A stretch of 64,000 nt of DNA from contig JAFLSK010000002.1 in the NCBI GenBank assembly GCA_022510945.1, positions 1 to 64,000 on the forward strand, in the 5' to 3' direction. Under the pieces are notes generated by a model, which was given only the letters and a program-made list of their open reading frames with translations, did no database searches and was not told where the DNA came from. This stretch comes from Ruminococcus sp. (GTDB taxonomy: Bacteria; Bacillota; Clostridia; Oscillospirales; Acutalibacteraceae). Position 1 is the first letter of the stretch; the number at the start of each line of letters is the position of its first letter. Both the position numbers and the translations under genes were made by a program. This document shows, one piece after another, positions 49,547 to 58,218 of the stretch.

Positions 49547-50851
49547 GTGTCCGTAACAATTAAAGATGTAGAGCGACAGAGCCGTGCCTTCAAAAAGGGC
49601 ATTGCCTCGGGCGATATTCTCGTCTCGATAAACGGCAACGATATCGTCGACGTGCTCGATTACCGCTTTTATCAGGTCAACAAAGCCATCGAACTGTGTA
49701 TTCAGAAGCCCGACGGCAGGCTAAAAAAAATTAAAATCAAAAAGCAAGAGTACGAGGAACTCGGGCTCGAGTTCGACACCTATCTTATGGACGAGCAGCA
49801 CTCCTGCCGCAACAAGTGCATTTTCTGCTTTATCGACCAGCTTCCGAGGGGAATGAGGGATACCCTGTATTTCAAGGACGATGACAGCCGACTTTCGTTT
49901 TTGTTCGGTAATTACATCACACTCACAAACCTCACCGAACACGAGATAAGCCGAATTATAAAAATGCACATCAGCCCGATTAACGTCTCCGTGCACACCA
50001 CTAACCCCGAACTGCGCTGTAAGATGATGAACAACCGCTTTGCGGGTAGCTCGCTCGACGCGCTCAGGCGCTTTGCCGAGGCGGGAATCGTTATTAACTG
50101 CCAGATAGTCGCGTGTCCCGGTATCAATGACGGCGACGAACTCAGGCGAACTCTTGACGACCTCGAAAAGCTTAACGTTGAGTGCGTTGCGGTTGTACCC
50201 GTCGGACTGACGGGCTATAGAGAGAACCTCTATCCGCTAACGCCTTATACGAAGGAGACCGCTTCTGAGGCCCTCGATATAATCGAGCAGTACGGCAAAA
50301 AATTCAAGGAAAAGTACGGCAGGCGCATAGTTTACGCGGCTGATGAGTTTTACATCAAAGCCGACCGACCTATCCCCGAGCCCGATTTTTACGAGGGCTA
50401 TCCCGCGCTCGAAAACGGAGTCGGATTAATCGCTTTGCAGAAAGAGGAAATCGAGCTTGCTCTCGAGGATAGGGAGTACGACGACTCGCTTTCGTACACC
50501 GTTTCCGCCGTATGCGGCGAGTGCCCGTACGACTACCTTGTCAAGAATCTTTCACTAATAAACAAGAAATTTCCTAACGTTAAAATAAATGTATACAAGA
50601 TAAAAAACAACTTTTTCGGCGGCGGTATAGATGTTACGGGTCTCGTCACGGGCGGCGATTTAATCGAGCAGCTGCGCGGCAAAAAACTCGGCAGCAAGCT
50701 GATTATTCCGTCCTGTATGCTCCGCTTTGAGGGAGATATTTTCCTCGATGACGTAAGCGTAGAGCAGGTCGAAAAAGAACTCAACATCAAAGTTAAAGTT
50801 ACCGATAACAGCGGCGAATCACTCGTCTCTGAACTTACTAAGGAGGACTGA
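49547..50851 (+). CDS. DUF512 / PDZ-like radical SAM-family Fe-S protein
   Basis: 434 residues starting at GTG 49547 behind AAAGGAGGTACGCTG. An N-terminal PDZ-like segment (RAFKKGIASGDILVSINGNDIVDVLDYRF) is followed by a Cys cluster CRNKCIFCFIDQLPRGMRDTLYFKDDDSRLSF (a CxxxCxxC-like radical SAM motif) and the DUF512 C-terminal domain (VSAVCGECPYDYLVK...VDVTGLVTGGDLIEQLRGK-type). The family is conserved in Clostridia and generally precedes der, as here. Function unknown. Confidence 0.9.
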   Translation: MSVTIKDVERQSRAFKKGIASGDILVSINGNDIVDVLDYRFYQVNKAIELCIQKPDGRLKKIKIKKQEYEELGLEFDTYLMDEQHSCRNKCIFCFIDQLPRGMRDTLYFKDDDSRLSFLFGNYITLTNLTEHEISRIIKMHISPINVSVHTTNPELRCKMMNNRFAGSSLDALRRFAEAGIVINCQIVACPGINDGDELRRTLDDLEKLNVECVAVVPVGLTGYRENLYPLTPYTKETASEALDIIEQYGKKFKEKYGRRIVYAADEFYIKADRPIPEPDFYEGYPALENGVGLIALQKEEIELALEDREYDDSLSYTVSAVCGECPYDYLVKNLSLINKKFPNVKINVYKIKNNFFGGGIDVTGLVTGGDLIEQLRGKKLGSKLIIPSCMLRFEGDIFLDDVSVEQVEKELNIKVKVTDNSGESLVSELTKED

Positions 50852-50853
50852 TT

Positions 50854-52176
50854 ATGTCAAAACCTGTAATTGCCATAGTCGGCAGACCGAACGTGGGAAA
50901 ATCCACGCTCTTCAACAAGTTGATAGGACAGCGGCTCTCCATCGTAGACGACACCCCGGGCGTTACGCGCGACAGAATTTACGGCGAGTTAGAGTGGCAG
51001 AATCGCAAGGCTATCGTTATCGACACAGGCGGTATAGAGCCAAAGTCCGACGATATTATCCTAAAGCAGATGCGCCGTCAGGCTCAGCTTGCGATTGATA
51101 CCGCACAGGTTATCGTACTCGTTACCGATATGAAGGCGGGTCTGGTCGCTACAGACCTCGACGTTGCAAATATGCTTCAAAAGTCCGGAAAGCCCGTTGT
51201 GCTGTGCGTAAATAAATGCGACTCTATCGGCGAGCCCGAGCCCGAGTTCTACGAGTTTTATAACCTCGGAATCGGCGACCCTGTTCAGGTCTCCGCTGTG
51301 CACGGACACGGCACGGGCGACCTTCTCGACGAGGTGTTTGGCTATCTTCCTGCTGATGACAGCGATGAGGACGAGGACAGCGTTATCAACGTCGCCGTAA
51401 TAGGAAAGCCCAACGTCGGCAAAAGCTCGCTCATAAACTACATCACCTCCGAGGAGAGGTGCATTGTCTCGAACATCGCGGGAACAACCCGTGACAGTAT
51501 CGACACAAGCGTTGAGAATAAGTTCGGAAAGTACAACTTCATCGATACAGCTGGCATACGCCGCAAGAGCAAAATTATCGACGAAATTGAGAAATACAGT
51601 ATTATCCGCGCAAAAATGGCGATTGAGCGCAGCGACGTGTGTGTGATTATGATTGACGCCGAGGTCGGCTGTACCGAGCAGGACACGAAGGTCGCAGGAC
51701 TTGCGTTAGAGGCCGGCAAGGCGTGCGTTATCGCGGTCAATAAGTGGGACGCAATCGAGAAAAACGACAAGACGATGAACAATTTCAAAAAGCAGATTGC
51801 GACAGAGTTTGCGTTTATGTCTTGGGCTCCGACTGTGTTCATCTCCGCAAAGACAGGCCAACGAGTTGACAATCTTTTTACCCTTATTAACACGGTAGCC
51901 GCGAACAACGCTATGCGAATCCGTACGGGTACTCTCAACGAGCTGCTCGCGCAGATTACCACCCGCGTTCAGCCGCCGACCGACAAGGGCAAGCGTCTAA
52001 AGATTTTCTATATGACTCAGCCCTCCACAAAACCTCCGACATTCGTCAGCTTTTGTAACAATAAGGAACTGTTCCATTTTTCATATCAACGATATATTGA
52101 AAATCGAATCCGCGAGACCTTCGCGCTTGACGGCACTCCGATTCGTATGATTGTAAGAGAAAGGGGAGAGAAGTGA
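50854..52176 (+). CDS. der: Ribosome-assembly GTPase Der (EngA)
   Basis: 440 residues with two tandem GTPase domains: G1 motifs GRPNVGKSTLFNKL and GKPNVGKSSLINYI, G3 DTGG and DTAG, G4 NKCD and NKWD. The C-terminal KH-like domain is present (IRMIVRERGEK end). It is essential for 50S maturation. It starts two bases after the radical SAM gene, with GGAGGACTG-type signal upstream, and its stop overlaps the plsY start. Confidence 0.97.
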   Translation: MSKPVIAIVGRPNVGKSTLFNKLIGQRLSIVDDTPGVTRDRIYGELEWQNRKAIVIDTGGIEPKSDDIILKQMRRQAQLAIDTAQVIVLVTDMKAGLVATDLDVANMLQKSGKPVVLCVNKCDSIGEPEPEFYEFYNLGIGDPVQVSAVHGHGTGDLLDEVFGYLPADDSDEDEDSVINVAVIGKPNVGKSSLINYITSEERCIVSNIAGTTRDSIDTSVENKFGKYNFIDTAGIRRKSKIIDEIEKYSIIRAKMAIERSDVCVIMIDAEVGCTEQDTKVAGLALEAGKACVIAVNKWDAIEKNDKTMNNFKKQIATEFAFMSWAPTVFISAKTGQRVDNLFTLINTVAANNAMRIRTGTLNELLAQITTRVQPPTDKGKRLKIFYMTQPSTKPPTFVSFCNNKELFHFSYQRYIENRIRETFALDGTPIRMIVRERGEK

Positions 52177-52880
52177 TGAATTTCACAGCATTTTTTATGA
52201 ATAACTGGGGTCTCATACTGATTTCGTTCGTGGTCGCGTACCTTTTAGGCAGCGTGAACACCGCCGTTATCTTTACCAATATCGCAACAAAAGGCAAGAA
52301 GGATATCCGTGAAATGGGCAGCGGCAACGCAGGTTTTACGAACGTTCTCCGCTCAGTCGGCAAAGTTCCCGCAATCCTTACCATTGTGTGTGATTTGTTG
52401 AAATCCGTAGTCGCTGTACTGCTCGGCGGTTACCTGTTCTCGCTCGCCGCGGCAGGATTGAACAATCCCGACGCTATCATCAGAATCGGAAAGTACGCTT
52501 GCGGTTTTTTTGCAATCCTCGGCCACAGCTATCCTCTTTACTTCCGCTTCAGGGGCGGTAAGGGCATCGTTTCGGCAGCGGGTATGATGCTTGTCGCGGA
52601 TTGGCGCGTATTTGTGATTATTGTTGCGACATTTTTAATTGTGTTCATTTTTACAAAGATTATATCGCTCGCAAGCATCACCTGTGCGTGTCTGTTCCCT
52701 GTGTACACATTCATAATGACCTTCTTCATCGACCAGACGCATTTTAGTTATCCTATATGGTATGTGTGGATTTGCACGGTAACTGCGGTGTTTATTGCAT
52801 TGTTCGTTATCATAAAGCACTCATCTAACATCAAGCGACTGCTCGCAGGCGAGGAAAAGAAAATCACAGCGAAAAAATAA
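52176..52880 (+). CDS. plsY: Glycerol-3-phosphate acyltransferase PlsY
   Basis: 234 residues from ATG 52176 (TGATG overlap with der; GTG 52173 is an alternative). Motifs are AYLLGSVNTAVIF, MGSGNAGFTNVLRSVGK and GHSYPLYFRFRGGKGIVSAAG. It transfers the acyl group of acyl-phosphate to glycerol 3-phosphate, the first membrane step of phospholipid synthesis. The insert between the third and fourth helices and the Lys-rich C-terminus are slightly longer than in Bacillus. A terminator follows. Confidence 0.94.
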   Translation: MNFTAFFMNNWGLILISFVVAYLLGSVNTAVIFTNIATKGKKDIREMGSGNAGFTNVLRSVGKVPAILTIVCDLLKSVVAVLLGGYLFSLAAAGLNNPDAIIRIGKYACGFFAILGHSYPLYFRFRGGKGIVSAAGMMLVADWRVFVIIVATFLIVFIFTKIISLASITCACLFPVYTFIMTFFIDQTHFSYPIWYVWICTVTAVFIALFVIIKHSSNIKRLLAGEEKKITAKK

Positions 52881-52889
52881 GATTATTCA

Positions 52890-52928
52890 TATAGGGTTGG
52901 ATTTAAATTCCGACCCTATATTTTTTTC
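52890..52928 (+). terminator. Terminator after plsY
   Basis: TATAGGGT...ACCCTATA with inner GGATTTAAATTCC pairing, followed by TTTTTTT. Confidence 0.88.
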
Positions 52929-53019
52929 ATAAAGTTCTTTGAGCCCTTGAATTTTGCGGAAGAAAGTATTATAATTTTACTGTAATAATATGGCGAAAAG
53001 CCAAAAATCGGAGAACGTT

Positions 53020-53358
53020 ATGGATTGTGTATTTTGTAAAATTATCGACGGCTCAATTCCGTCAAAAAAGGTTTACGAGGACGACAAAATGGTCGCTTTC
53101 TACGACCTCGAGCCGCAGGCTCCCGTTCACGTTATTATGATTCCGAAGGCGCATATAGAGAGTGCAAATGACCTCACAGCCGAAAACAGCGCATACATCG
53201 CGCACATCTTCTCAAAGGTGCCCGAGATTGCGAAGTCGCTCGGACTTAAGGACGGCTACAGAATCGTCAACAACTGCGGCCCCGACGGGGGACAGACCGT
53301 TTTCCACATTCATTTCCACCTTCTCGGCGGAAAAAAGCTTGAAACACAAATGGCATAA
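53020..53358 (+). CDS. HIT family hydrolase (HinT-like)
   Basis: 112 residues from ATG 53020 behind TCGGAGAACGTT; the track start at 52990 has no ribosome site. CVFCKIIDGSIPSKKVYEDD is the N-terminal zinc-binding/hint pattern and TVFHIHFHLLGG the histidine-triad motif. It hydrolyses nucleoside phosphoramidates or related nucleotides. The PRTase gene is 14 bases downstream. Confidence 0.94.
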   Translation: MDCVFCKIIDGSIPSKKVYEDDKMVAFYDLEPQAPVHVIMIPKAHIESANDLTAENSAYIAHIFSKVPEIAKSLGLKDGYRIVNNCGPDGGQTVFHIHFHLLGGKKLETQMA

Positions 53359-53372
53359 TAAAGGAGAAAACT

Positions 53373-53912
53373 ATGGGAAAGAGTTATAAAATGACAATCG
53401 CAGGTTGCGAGCGCGATCTCCCGCTCTGCGAGGTAAGCGAAAATTTAGATATCGCCGCTTTCGTTATGTTCGGCGACGTTGAGGTTACAGAGGCGTCAGC
53501 AAGAGAACTCCTAAAAATCTGCCCCGAGCACGACGTTGTTGTGACTGCTGAGGCTAAGGGTATTCCGCTCGGCTACGAAATGGCGCGTCAGGAAAAGGGC
53601 GAGTATGTTGTTGCGCGCAAGGGTCTCAAGGTTTATATGCCCGAGTATATCAACGTTGAGGTGCGCTCTATCACAACGCTGTCTCTGCAACGTCTCTATA
53701 TCGGAACGGACGATATTGAAAAAATTAAGGGCAAGAGAGTTCTTATCGTCGATGACGTTATCTCCACCGGCGAGAGCCTTGTCGCTTTGCAAAAGCTTGT
53801 TGAGAAGGCCGGCGGCAACATTGTCGGTATGGCTGCCGTGCTCGCTGAGGGCGACGCCGCTGACCGCGACGATATAATCTTCCTCGAGAAGCTCCCTGTA
53901 TTCCCCAAGTAA
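53373..53912 (+). CDS. Adenine phosphoribosyltransferase-like protein
   Basis: 179 residues. VLIVDDVISTGESLVALQKLVEKAGG is the PRPP-binding motif; VVVTAEAKGIPLGYEMARQ and YVVARKGLKVYMPEY are the flexible hood and loop typical of the Apt/Xpt branch. It should salvage a purine base with PRPP, although some members of this set are regulators. Ribosome site AAAGGAGAAAACT. It lies between the HIT and comEC genes in one run. Confidence 0.88.
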   Translation: MGKSYKMTIAGCERDLPLCEVSENLDIAAFVMFGDVEVTEASARELLKICPEHDVVVTAEAKGIPLGYEMARQEKGEYVVARKGLKVYMPEYINVEVRSITTLSLQRLYIGTDDIEKIKGKRVLIVDDVISTGESLVALQKLVEKAGGNIVGMAAVLAEGDAADRDDIIFLEKLPVFPK

Positions 53913-53924
53913 AGGACGATAAAA

Positions 53925-56150
53925 ATGACTAAACGACTGTTTGCGTACATAGGCCTGTCAATGCTTGCCGCGTTTACAGTCGTTTTTTATTTTGGACACT
54001 TAGGTGCGGCGTTTCTCGCTGTTTTTGCGGTTTCATTGATTGTTATAACGCTTGTGTTTAAATTGGGCGTAAAAAGCACAGCCATTTTAATCAGCGCGGT
54101 TTTAATCGCTTCCACTGCGTATTTCGAGGTGTATCGGTATTTCTTCGACAAGCGTAGCGAGGTCTACGAAAACCAGACGGTCGGCCTCACCGCCGTCGTC
54201 AAGGACACGCCGCATATGAGTTACGATGTATTTTATTACGAACTTGAAAGCCGCGAGGTTAACGAAAATGACGAAAAGATTAAGATACTTTTCAAATCCT
54301 CATATGATTTGAATTTAGAATACGGAGATGTGCTCACCTGTAACGCGGTGCTTACAAAATGCGACAACGACTATTACCGCTCGAAACGCTATCTGTATAT
54401 CGCGAGCGAGTCCGAGGACGGCTTTGACTATAACGTCGAAAAACCCGGGCAAAAGGGAATAGACTATATCCCGATTTTTCTGCGCGAAAGGTTTACTCAC
54501 GCAATTTCCGTGCTTATGACGGGCTACGAGGGCGAATTGTGCAACGCGATAGTTTTCGGCGATAAGTTCGGCTTGTCTAAGGATTTATACAACTCATTTA
54601 CCAATACGGGACTAAGCTACATCATTGTCGTTTCGGGTATGCATATGACGATAATCGCCGCGTTTATTCTCAAGCTGTTCAAGCCGCTTGGCAGGCGTAG
54701 GTGGGAACAGCTTGTTCGAATGACGTTTTGTATTGTTTTTATCGTGTTATATATGTTTATAACAGGCTGCTCCTCATCTGTAGTTCGTTCAGGAATTATG
54801 ACAATAATTTATGTCATCGGGTTCGGTGTAAGCCGCAGGAGCGATACATATAACCGACTCGGCTTTGCGGCGATTTTTCTGACCGCGCTCAATCCGTTAG
54901 CCGTGGGTGACGTTGGGCTGTTACTGTCGTTTGCGTCTGTAATCGGCATAGTCTATCTGCAACCTAAAATGCAGGGTTGGTTTGAAAGCAAAACTCACAT
55001 AGATGGAAAACTCTCAGAACTTGCTACTGAAAACAAAAGGTCTTTTAAAATTTCTATAAAAATTAAGTCTATAAAACTCATCAAAAATACGTTCAACACT
55101 CTATCTACCTCAACCGCGGCAGTAATCGCTATCTCCCCGATAACATTGATATGTTTCGGTGTGTGCAATCCGCTCGTTATTATCTCATCTCAATTTATCG
55201 TTCCGCTTATGCAACTTCTTATGATTTGTACTTTCCTTTCCGCGGTTCTTTGGTATTGTCCTATACTGAACTTCTTTGCATATTCGCTCTCGTTTATTGC
55301 GCATTGGATAGCGTGGTGGACGATAAAAGTCGTAAACTTTATGGCGAACTTACCCTTCGGCAGTATCTTCGCAAACCCCACCTATATGAAGTGGTGGTTT
55401 GCCGCTGTACTCCTCATTTTTGCTGCTGCGATGCTGTTCAAAAACAGGAAAAAGAGCATAAGCATCGGTATATTCATTTCCGTTGCTCTGCTTGCAGTGG
55501 GTTATCCCGTACACCTTGCGTTGACCGAAAACAATGTGACGCTCAATGTGATGAACGCAGGCAACGGCACGACCGTATGGCTCAGCAGTGCTGAGGGTAA
55601 CGACATCCTTTCCTGCGGCGGAAGTCTATCCGAGCGTTCGAGTGTTTTTGAGGAAATACGAACCACGACAAGCGGGATTGACTTTCTCCTTGTCCCTTCC
55701 GCGAACAAAAGCGAGTGCTCCTACGCCGCCGATTTTATCTCGGAATTTGACGTAAAGGGAGTTCTGTTGTATCATAGATATAACACGAGCGAGAACGCCT
55801 ATCGCCGCGCCGAAAAGCTCGACAAATTCAACGTGTTCTCTGAGAACGACCGTGTTAACGTACGGCTGTTAAACGGTTTTACCGACTATGTGGTCAACGT
55901 GAAAAATCACACATGGCAATATCTCGACTGCGGCGAAAAAACCGTGCTTATTGCGCCGAAAGGCGGTAAGCTTACGGAAATCTCTACAAGCTTTAAAAAA
56001 GCCGATATTCTTATACTCAACAGCTATATCGACAACATAGAAACACTCGACTGCGAGACGGTCATCTGGAGTAGTCATAAGCCTGTTCCGCAGGAACTCT
56101 CAGACCGTGCAATAAAAACAGACAACACATATGTTATAAGCTTGAATTAA
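53925..56150 (+). CDS. comEC: ComEC/Rec2-type DNA uptake channel with degenerate metallo-hydrolase domain
   Basis: 741 residues. Short hydrophobic helices and a DUF4131-like extracellular region are followed by the competence core (FVSGMHMTIIAAFILKLF-like VVSGMHMTI, ITGCSSSVVRSGIMTIIYVIG, NPLAVGDVGLLLSFASVIGIVYL). The C-terminal domain (about residues 540-740) has the beta-lactamase-fold outline but lacks the HxHxDH metal site; PSANKSECSYA occupies its place. It imports single-stranded DNA during transformation. The lost metal site argues that it does not degrade the non-transported strand. It starts 12 bases after the PRTase gene. Confidence 0.88.
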   Translation: MTKRLFAYIGLSMLAAFTVVFYFGHLGAAFLAVFAVSLIVITLVFKLGVKSTAILISAVLIASTAYFEVYRYFFDKRSEVYENQTVGLTAVVKDTPHMSYDVFYYELESREVNENDEKIKILFKSSYDLNLEYGDVLTCNAVLTKCDNDYYRSKRYLYIASESEDGFDYNVEKPGQKGIDYIPIFLRERFTHAISVLMTGYEGELCNAIVFGDKFGLSKDLYNSFTNTGLSYIIVVSGMHMTIIAAFILKLFKPLGRRRWEQLVRMTFCIVFIVLYMFITGCSSSVVRSGIMTIIYVIGFGVSRRSDTYNRLGFAAIFLTALNPLAVGDVGLLLSFASVIGIVYLQPKMQGWFESKTHIDGKLSELATENKRSFKISIKIKSIKLIKNTFNTLSTSTAAVIAISPITLICFGVCNPLVIISSQFIVPLMQLLMICTFLSAVLWYCPILNFFAYSLSFIAHWIAWWTIKVVNFMANLPFGSIFANPTYMKWWFAAVLLIFAAAMLFKNRKKSISIGIFISVALLAVGYPVHLALTENNVTLNVMNAGNGTTVWLSSAEGNDILSCGGSLSERSSVFEEIRTTTSGIDFLLVPSANKSECSYAADFISEFDVKGVLLYHRYNTSENAYRRAEKLDKFNVFSENDRVNVRLLNGFTDYVVNVKNHTWQYLDCGEKTVLIAPKGGKLTEISTSFKKADILILNSYIDNIETLDCETVIWSSHKPVPQELSDRAIKTDNTYVISLN

Positions 56151-56159
56151 GGTGGCACT

Positions 56160-57212
56160 ATGTCCGAAATAAACCGAAAAGAGCTCCGACAGCTCATTAA
56201 AAGCAGAAAATTTGATAATATCTACCTCATCTACGGCGAGGAGAAAATGTACGTCAAGACAGACACCGACTATCTCGTGACCACGCTTATGGGCAAACAG
56301 CCGCCCGAGTTCAATTACCATGCGTTCACGAAGGATCACAACCTCGACTCCATAGCCGTTGCGATTCAGGTTGTACCATTCGTCAGCGAGTACAACTGCG
56401 TTAAGGTCGCGGACTTTGACGTAAACGCTGCTACAAAGAGCGAGTTCGAGCAGCTTTTCGATATTCTCGATAATGTGCCCGACACCACCGTTTTGATTTT
56501 AACTCTGCCGACTCTCGAGCAGGATATAAAAAAGTTAGGCGCGAATTTTACTAAGCTTTTAACCTACGTCAAGAAAAACGGCACAGCATGCGCAATGAAC
56601 CGTGAGACGGATATTTCGCTTTCCAATCAGATTATCCGCTGGGCAGATAAGCGCGGCATAAAAATCGAGCGTGCCGATGCGTATATGCTTCAGGAGTACG
56701 TTGGCTTTGATCTTAACACGATAAAAAACGAGCTCGACAAGCTTTGTAACTACGTCGGCGATAACGGCGTTATTACAGGCGAGCATATCGAACTGCTCGT
56801 TTCAAAACGACTCGAAGCGAATATTTTCCAGCTTACCGACAGAATCGTCGAGCGTAAAAGCACCGAGGCATTCAATATCCTCAACGCACTGTTTTATCAG
56901 AAAGCGACGCCCGATGAAATTATCAGCATAATCAGTATGTCCTACCTCGATTTTTACAGGGTAAGGGTTGCGTCCGAATGCGGCGTTCCGCTGTCTCAGA
57001 TTGCGCAGGACTTCGGCTACGGCAGGCGCGAGTTTATTCTCAAAAAGGCAGAGTCGAAAATCCGCAGAATTTCCACCTCCGCACTGCGTGAGAGCATAAG
57101 CGAGATTACCGAAACTACTGCGAAGCTGCACAGCGTTTCCGTAGATAAGCGCGTGCTCGTCGAGATGCTCGTCGCAAAGCTTCTTATGCTCGCTGAAAAG
57201 AGGGAAGAGTAA
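56160..57212 (+). CDS. holA: DNA polymerase III subunit delta
   Basis: 350 residues. The opening NIYLIYGEEKMYVKTDTDYLVTTLM and the C-terminal FQLTDRIVERKSTEAFNILNALFYQKATPDEIISIISM...YRVRVASECG are HolA signatures. Delta opens the beta clamp in the clamp loader. It usually follows comEC in Firmicutes, as here (nine bases). Its stop overlaps the start of rnmV. Confidence 0.93.
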   Translation: MSEINRKELRQLIKSRKFDNIYLIYGEEKMYVKTDTDYLVTTLMGKQPPEFNYHAFTKDHNLDSIAVAIQVVPFVSEYNCVKVADFDVNAATKSEFEQLFDILDNVPDTTVLILTLPTLEQDIKKLGANFTKLLTYVKKNGTACAMNRETDISLSNQIIRWADKRGIKIERADAYMLQEYVGFDLNTIKNELDKLCNYVGDNGVITGEHIELLVSKRLEANIFQLTDRIVERKSTEAFNILNALFYQKATPDEIISIISMSYLDFYRVRVASECGVPLSQIAQDFGYGRREFILKKAESKIRRISTSALRESISEITETTAKLHSVSVDKRVLVEMLVAKLLMLAEKREE

Positions 57213-57802
57213 TGCTCAGCCTCAAGGAAACGATAATCGTCGAGGGCCGCTACGACAAAATTAAGCTTAAATCAATCGTGGATACACCCGTAATCGAGAC
57301 AGGCGGTTTTCGTGTTTTTAAGGATAAGGAAAAGCAGAGCCTTATCCGCAAAATCGCCGAAAATCGCGGAATATTAATTCTTACTGACAGCGACTCCGGC
57401 GGATTTGTCATCCGCAATTTCCTGCGCGGCACAGTGCCCGAAAGTCAGATAAAGCACGCCTATATTCCTCAGCTTGAGGGCAAGGAGAAACGCAAGGCAG
57501 AAAGTTCAAAGGAAGGCTTTCTCGGTGTTGAAGGCGTGACGGATGAATTAATAATAGAGGCGATTCGCAGTAGCGGCGCGACCGTGCTCGGCGAGAGCGC
57601 TGAAAATAAAAGCGGCGAAATAACAAAGACAGATTTATACGTTCTCGGACTCTCCGGCAGGGAAAATTCCGCTAAGTTGCGCTCGGCGCTTTTAAAGGAG
57701 CTTGGTATGCCGTCATACCTCACCACCAACGCAATGCTGTCTGCACTCAACTGCTTATATTCTCTAAAGGAATTAAAATCTTTTGTTGATAAAATAGAAT
57801 AA
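57212..57802 (+). CDS. rnmV: Ribonuclease M5 (5S rRNA maturation)
   Basis: 196 residues. A Toprim domain with TIIVEGRYDKIKLKSI (catalytic Glu), ILILTDSDSGGFVIRNFLRG (DxD) and HAYIPQLEGKEKRKA. RNase M5 cleaves 5S rRNA precursors with L18. It is coupled to holA by a one-base overlap, an unusual but stable neighbour. Followed by a hairpin. Confidence 0.94.
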   Translation: MLSLKETIIVEGRYDKIKLKSIVDTPVIETGGFRVFKDKEKQSLIRKIAENRGILILTDSDSGGFVIRNFLRGTVPESQIKHAYIPQLEGKEKRKAESSKEGFLGVEGVTDELIIEAIRSSGATVLGESAENKSGEITKTDLYVLGLSGRENSAKLRSALLKELGMPSYLTTNAMLSALNCLYSLKELKSFVDKIE

Positions 57803-57807
57803 AAAAT

Positions 57808-57846
57808 AATCACCGTCCGGATAATAAAAGATAGGACGGTGATTTT
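57808..57846 (+). terminator. Terminator hairpin that overlaps the ribosome site of the next gene
   Basis: AATCACCGTCC/GGACGGTGATT is an 11-bp stem whose 3' arm includes the only Shine-Dalgarno-like GGTG before the ATG at 57847. The T-run is only TT before ATG, so it may restrain translation of the next gene rather than terminate. Confidence 0.6.
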
Positions 57847-58218
57847 ATGTTTGAAAGAAAAAATTCCTCTCTGTTTTGTATCGGCGCAGTGTGTTACGGA
57901 CTTATCGAGATTGTGTGGCGCGGCTGGACGCACTGGTCAATGTTTCTTACGGGCGGTGCGTGTTTCGTCGCTTTATATCGCATATTTGCAAAAATAGCGC
58001 ATTATTCAATGGTTACGCGCTGTCTTATCGGCGGAGCTGTTATAACTTCGTTCGAGTTCTGTTCGGGCTGTATATTTAATAAACTGCTGAAATTAAAGGT
58101 CTGGGATTACTCCGACAGACCTTTTAATCTCAAAGGGCAGATTTGCCCGCTTTATTCTTTTATGTGGGTGCTGTTGTGCATACCCGTGAACGCTGTGTGC
58201 AAACGGTTGAGGGGTTAG
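57847..58218 (+). CDS. CmpB-like putative ABC permease/membrane protein
   Basis: 123 residues with four hydrophobic helices. The C-terminal half CLIGGAVITSFEFCSGCIFNKLLKLKVWDYSDRPFNLKGQICPLYSFMWVLL matches the ABC_trans_CmpB family (vWDYS..pfNl.GqI). The family name comes from annotation; no transport function has been shown. Only weak translation signals precede the ATG, which abuts a hairpin. Its stop overlaps the convergent HlyC/CorC gene by four bases. Confidence 0.82.
   Translation: MFERKNSSLFCIGAVCYGLIEIVWRGWTHWSMFLTGGACFVALYRIFAKIAHYSMVTRCLIGGAVITSFEFCSGCIFNKLLKLKVWDYSDRPFNLKGQICPLYSFMWVLLCIPVNAVCKRLRG

Noticed and set aside
53373-53912. Phosphoribosyltransferase as purine operon repressor PurR
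   Set aside because: It has no N-terminal winged helix; the protein is a single PRTase domain.
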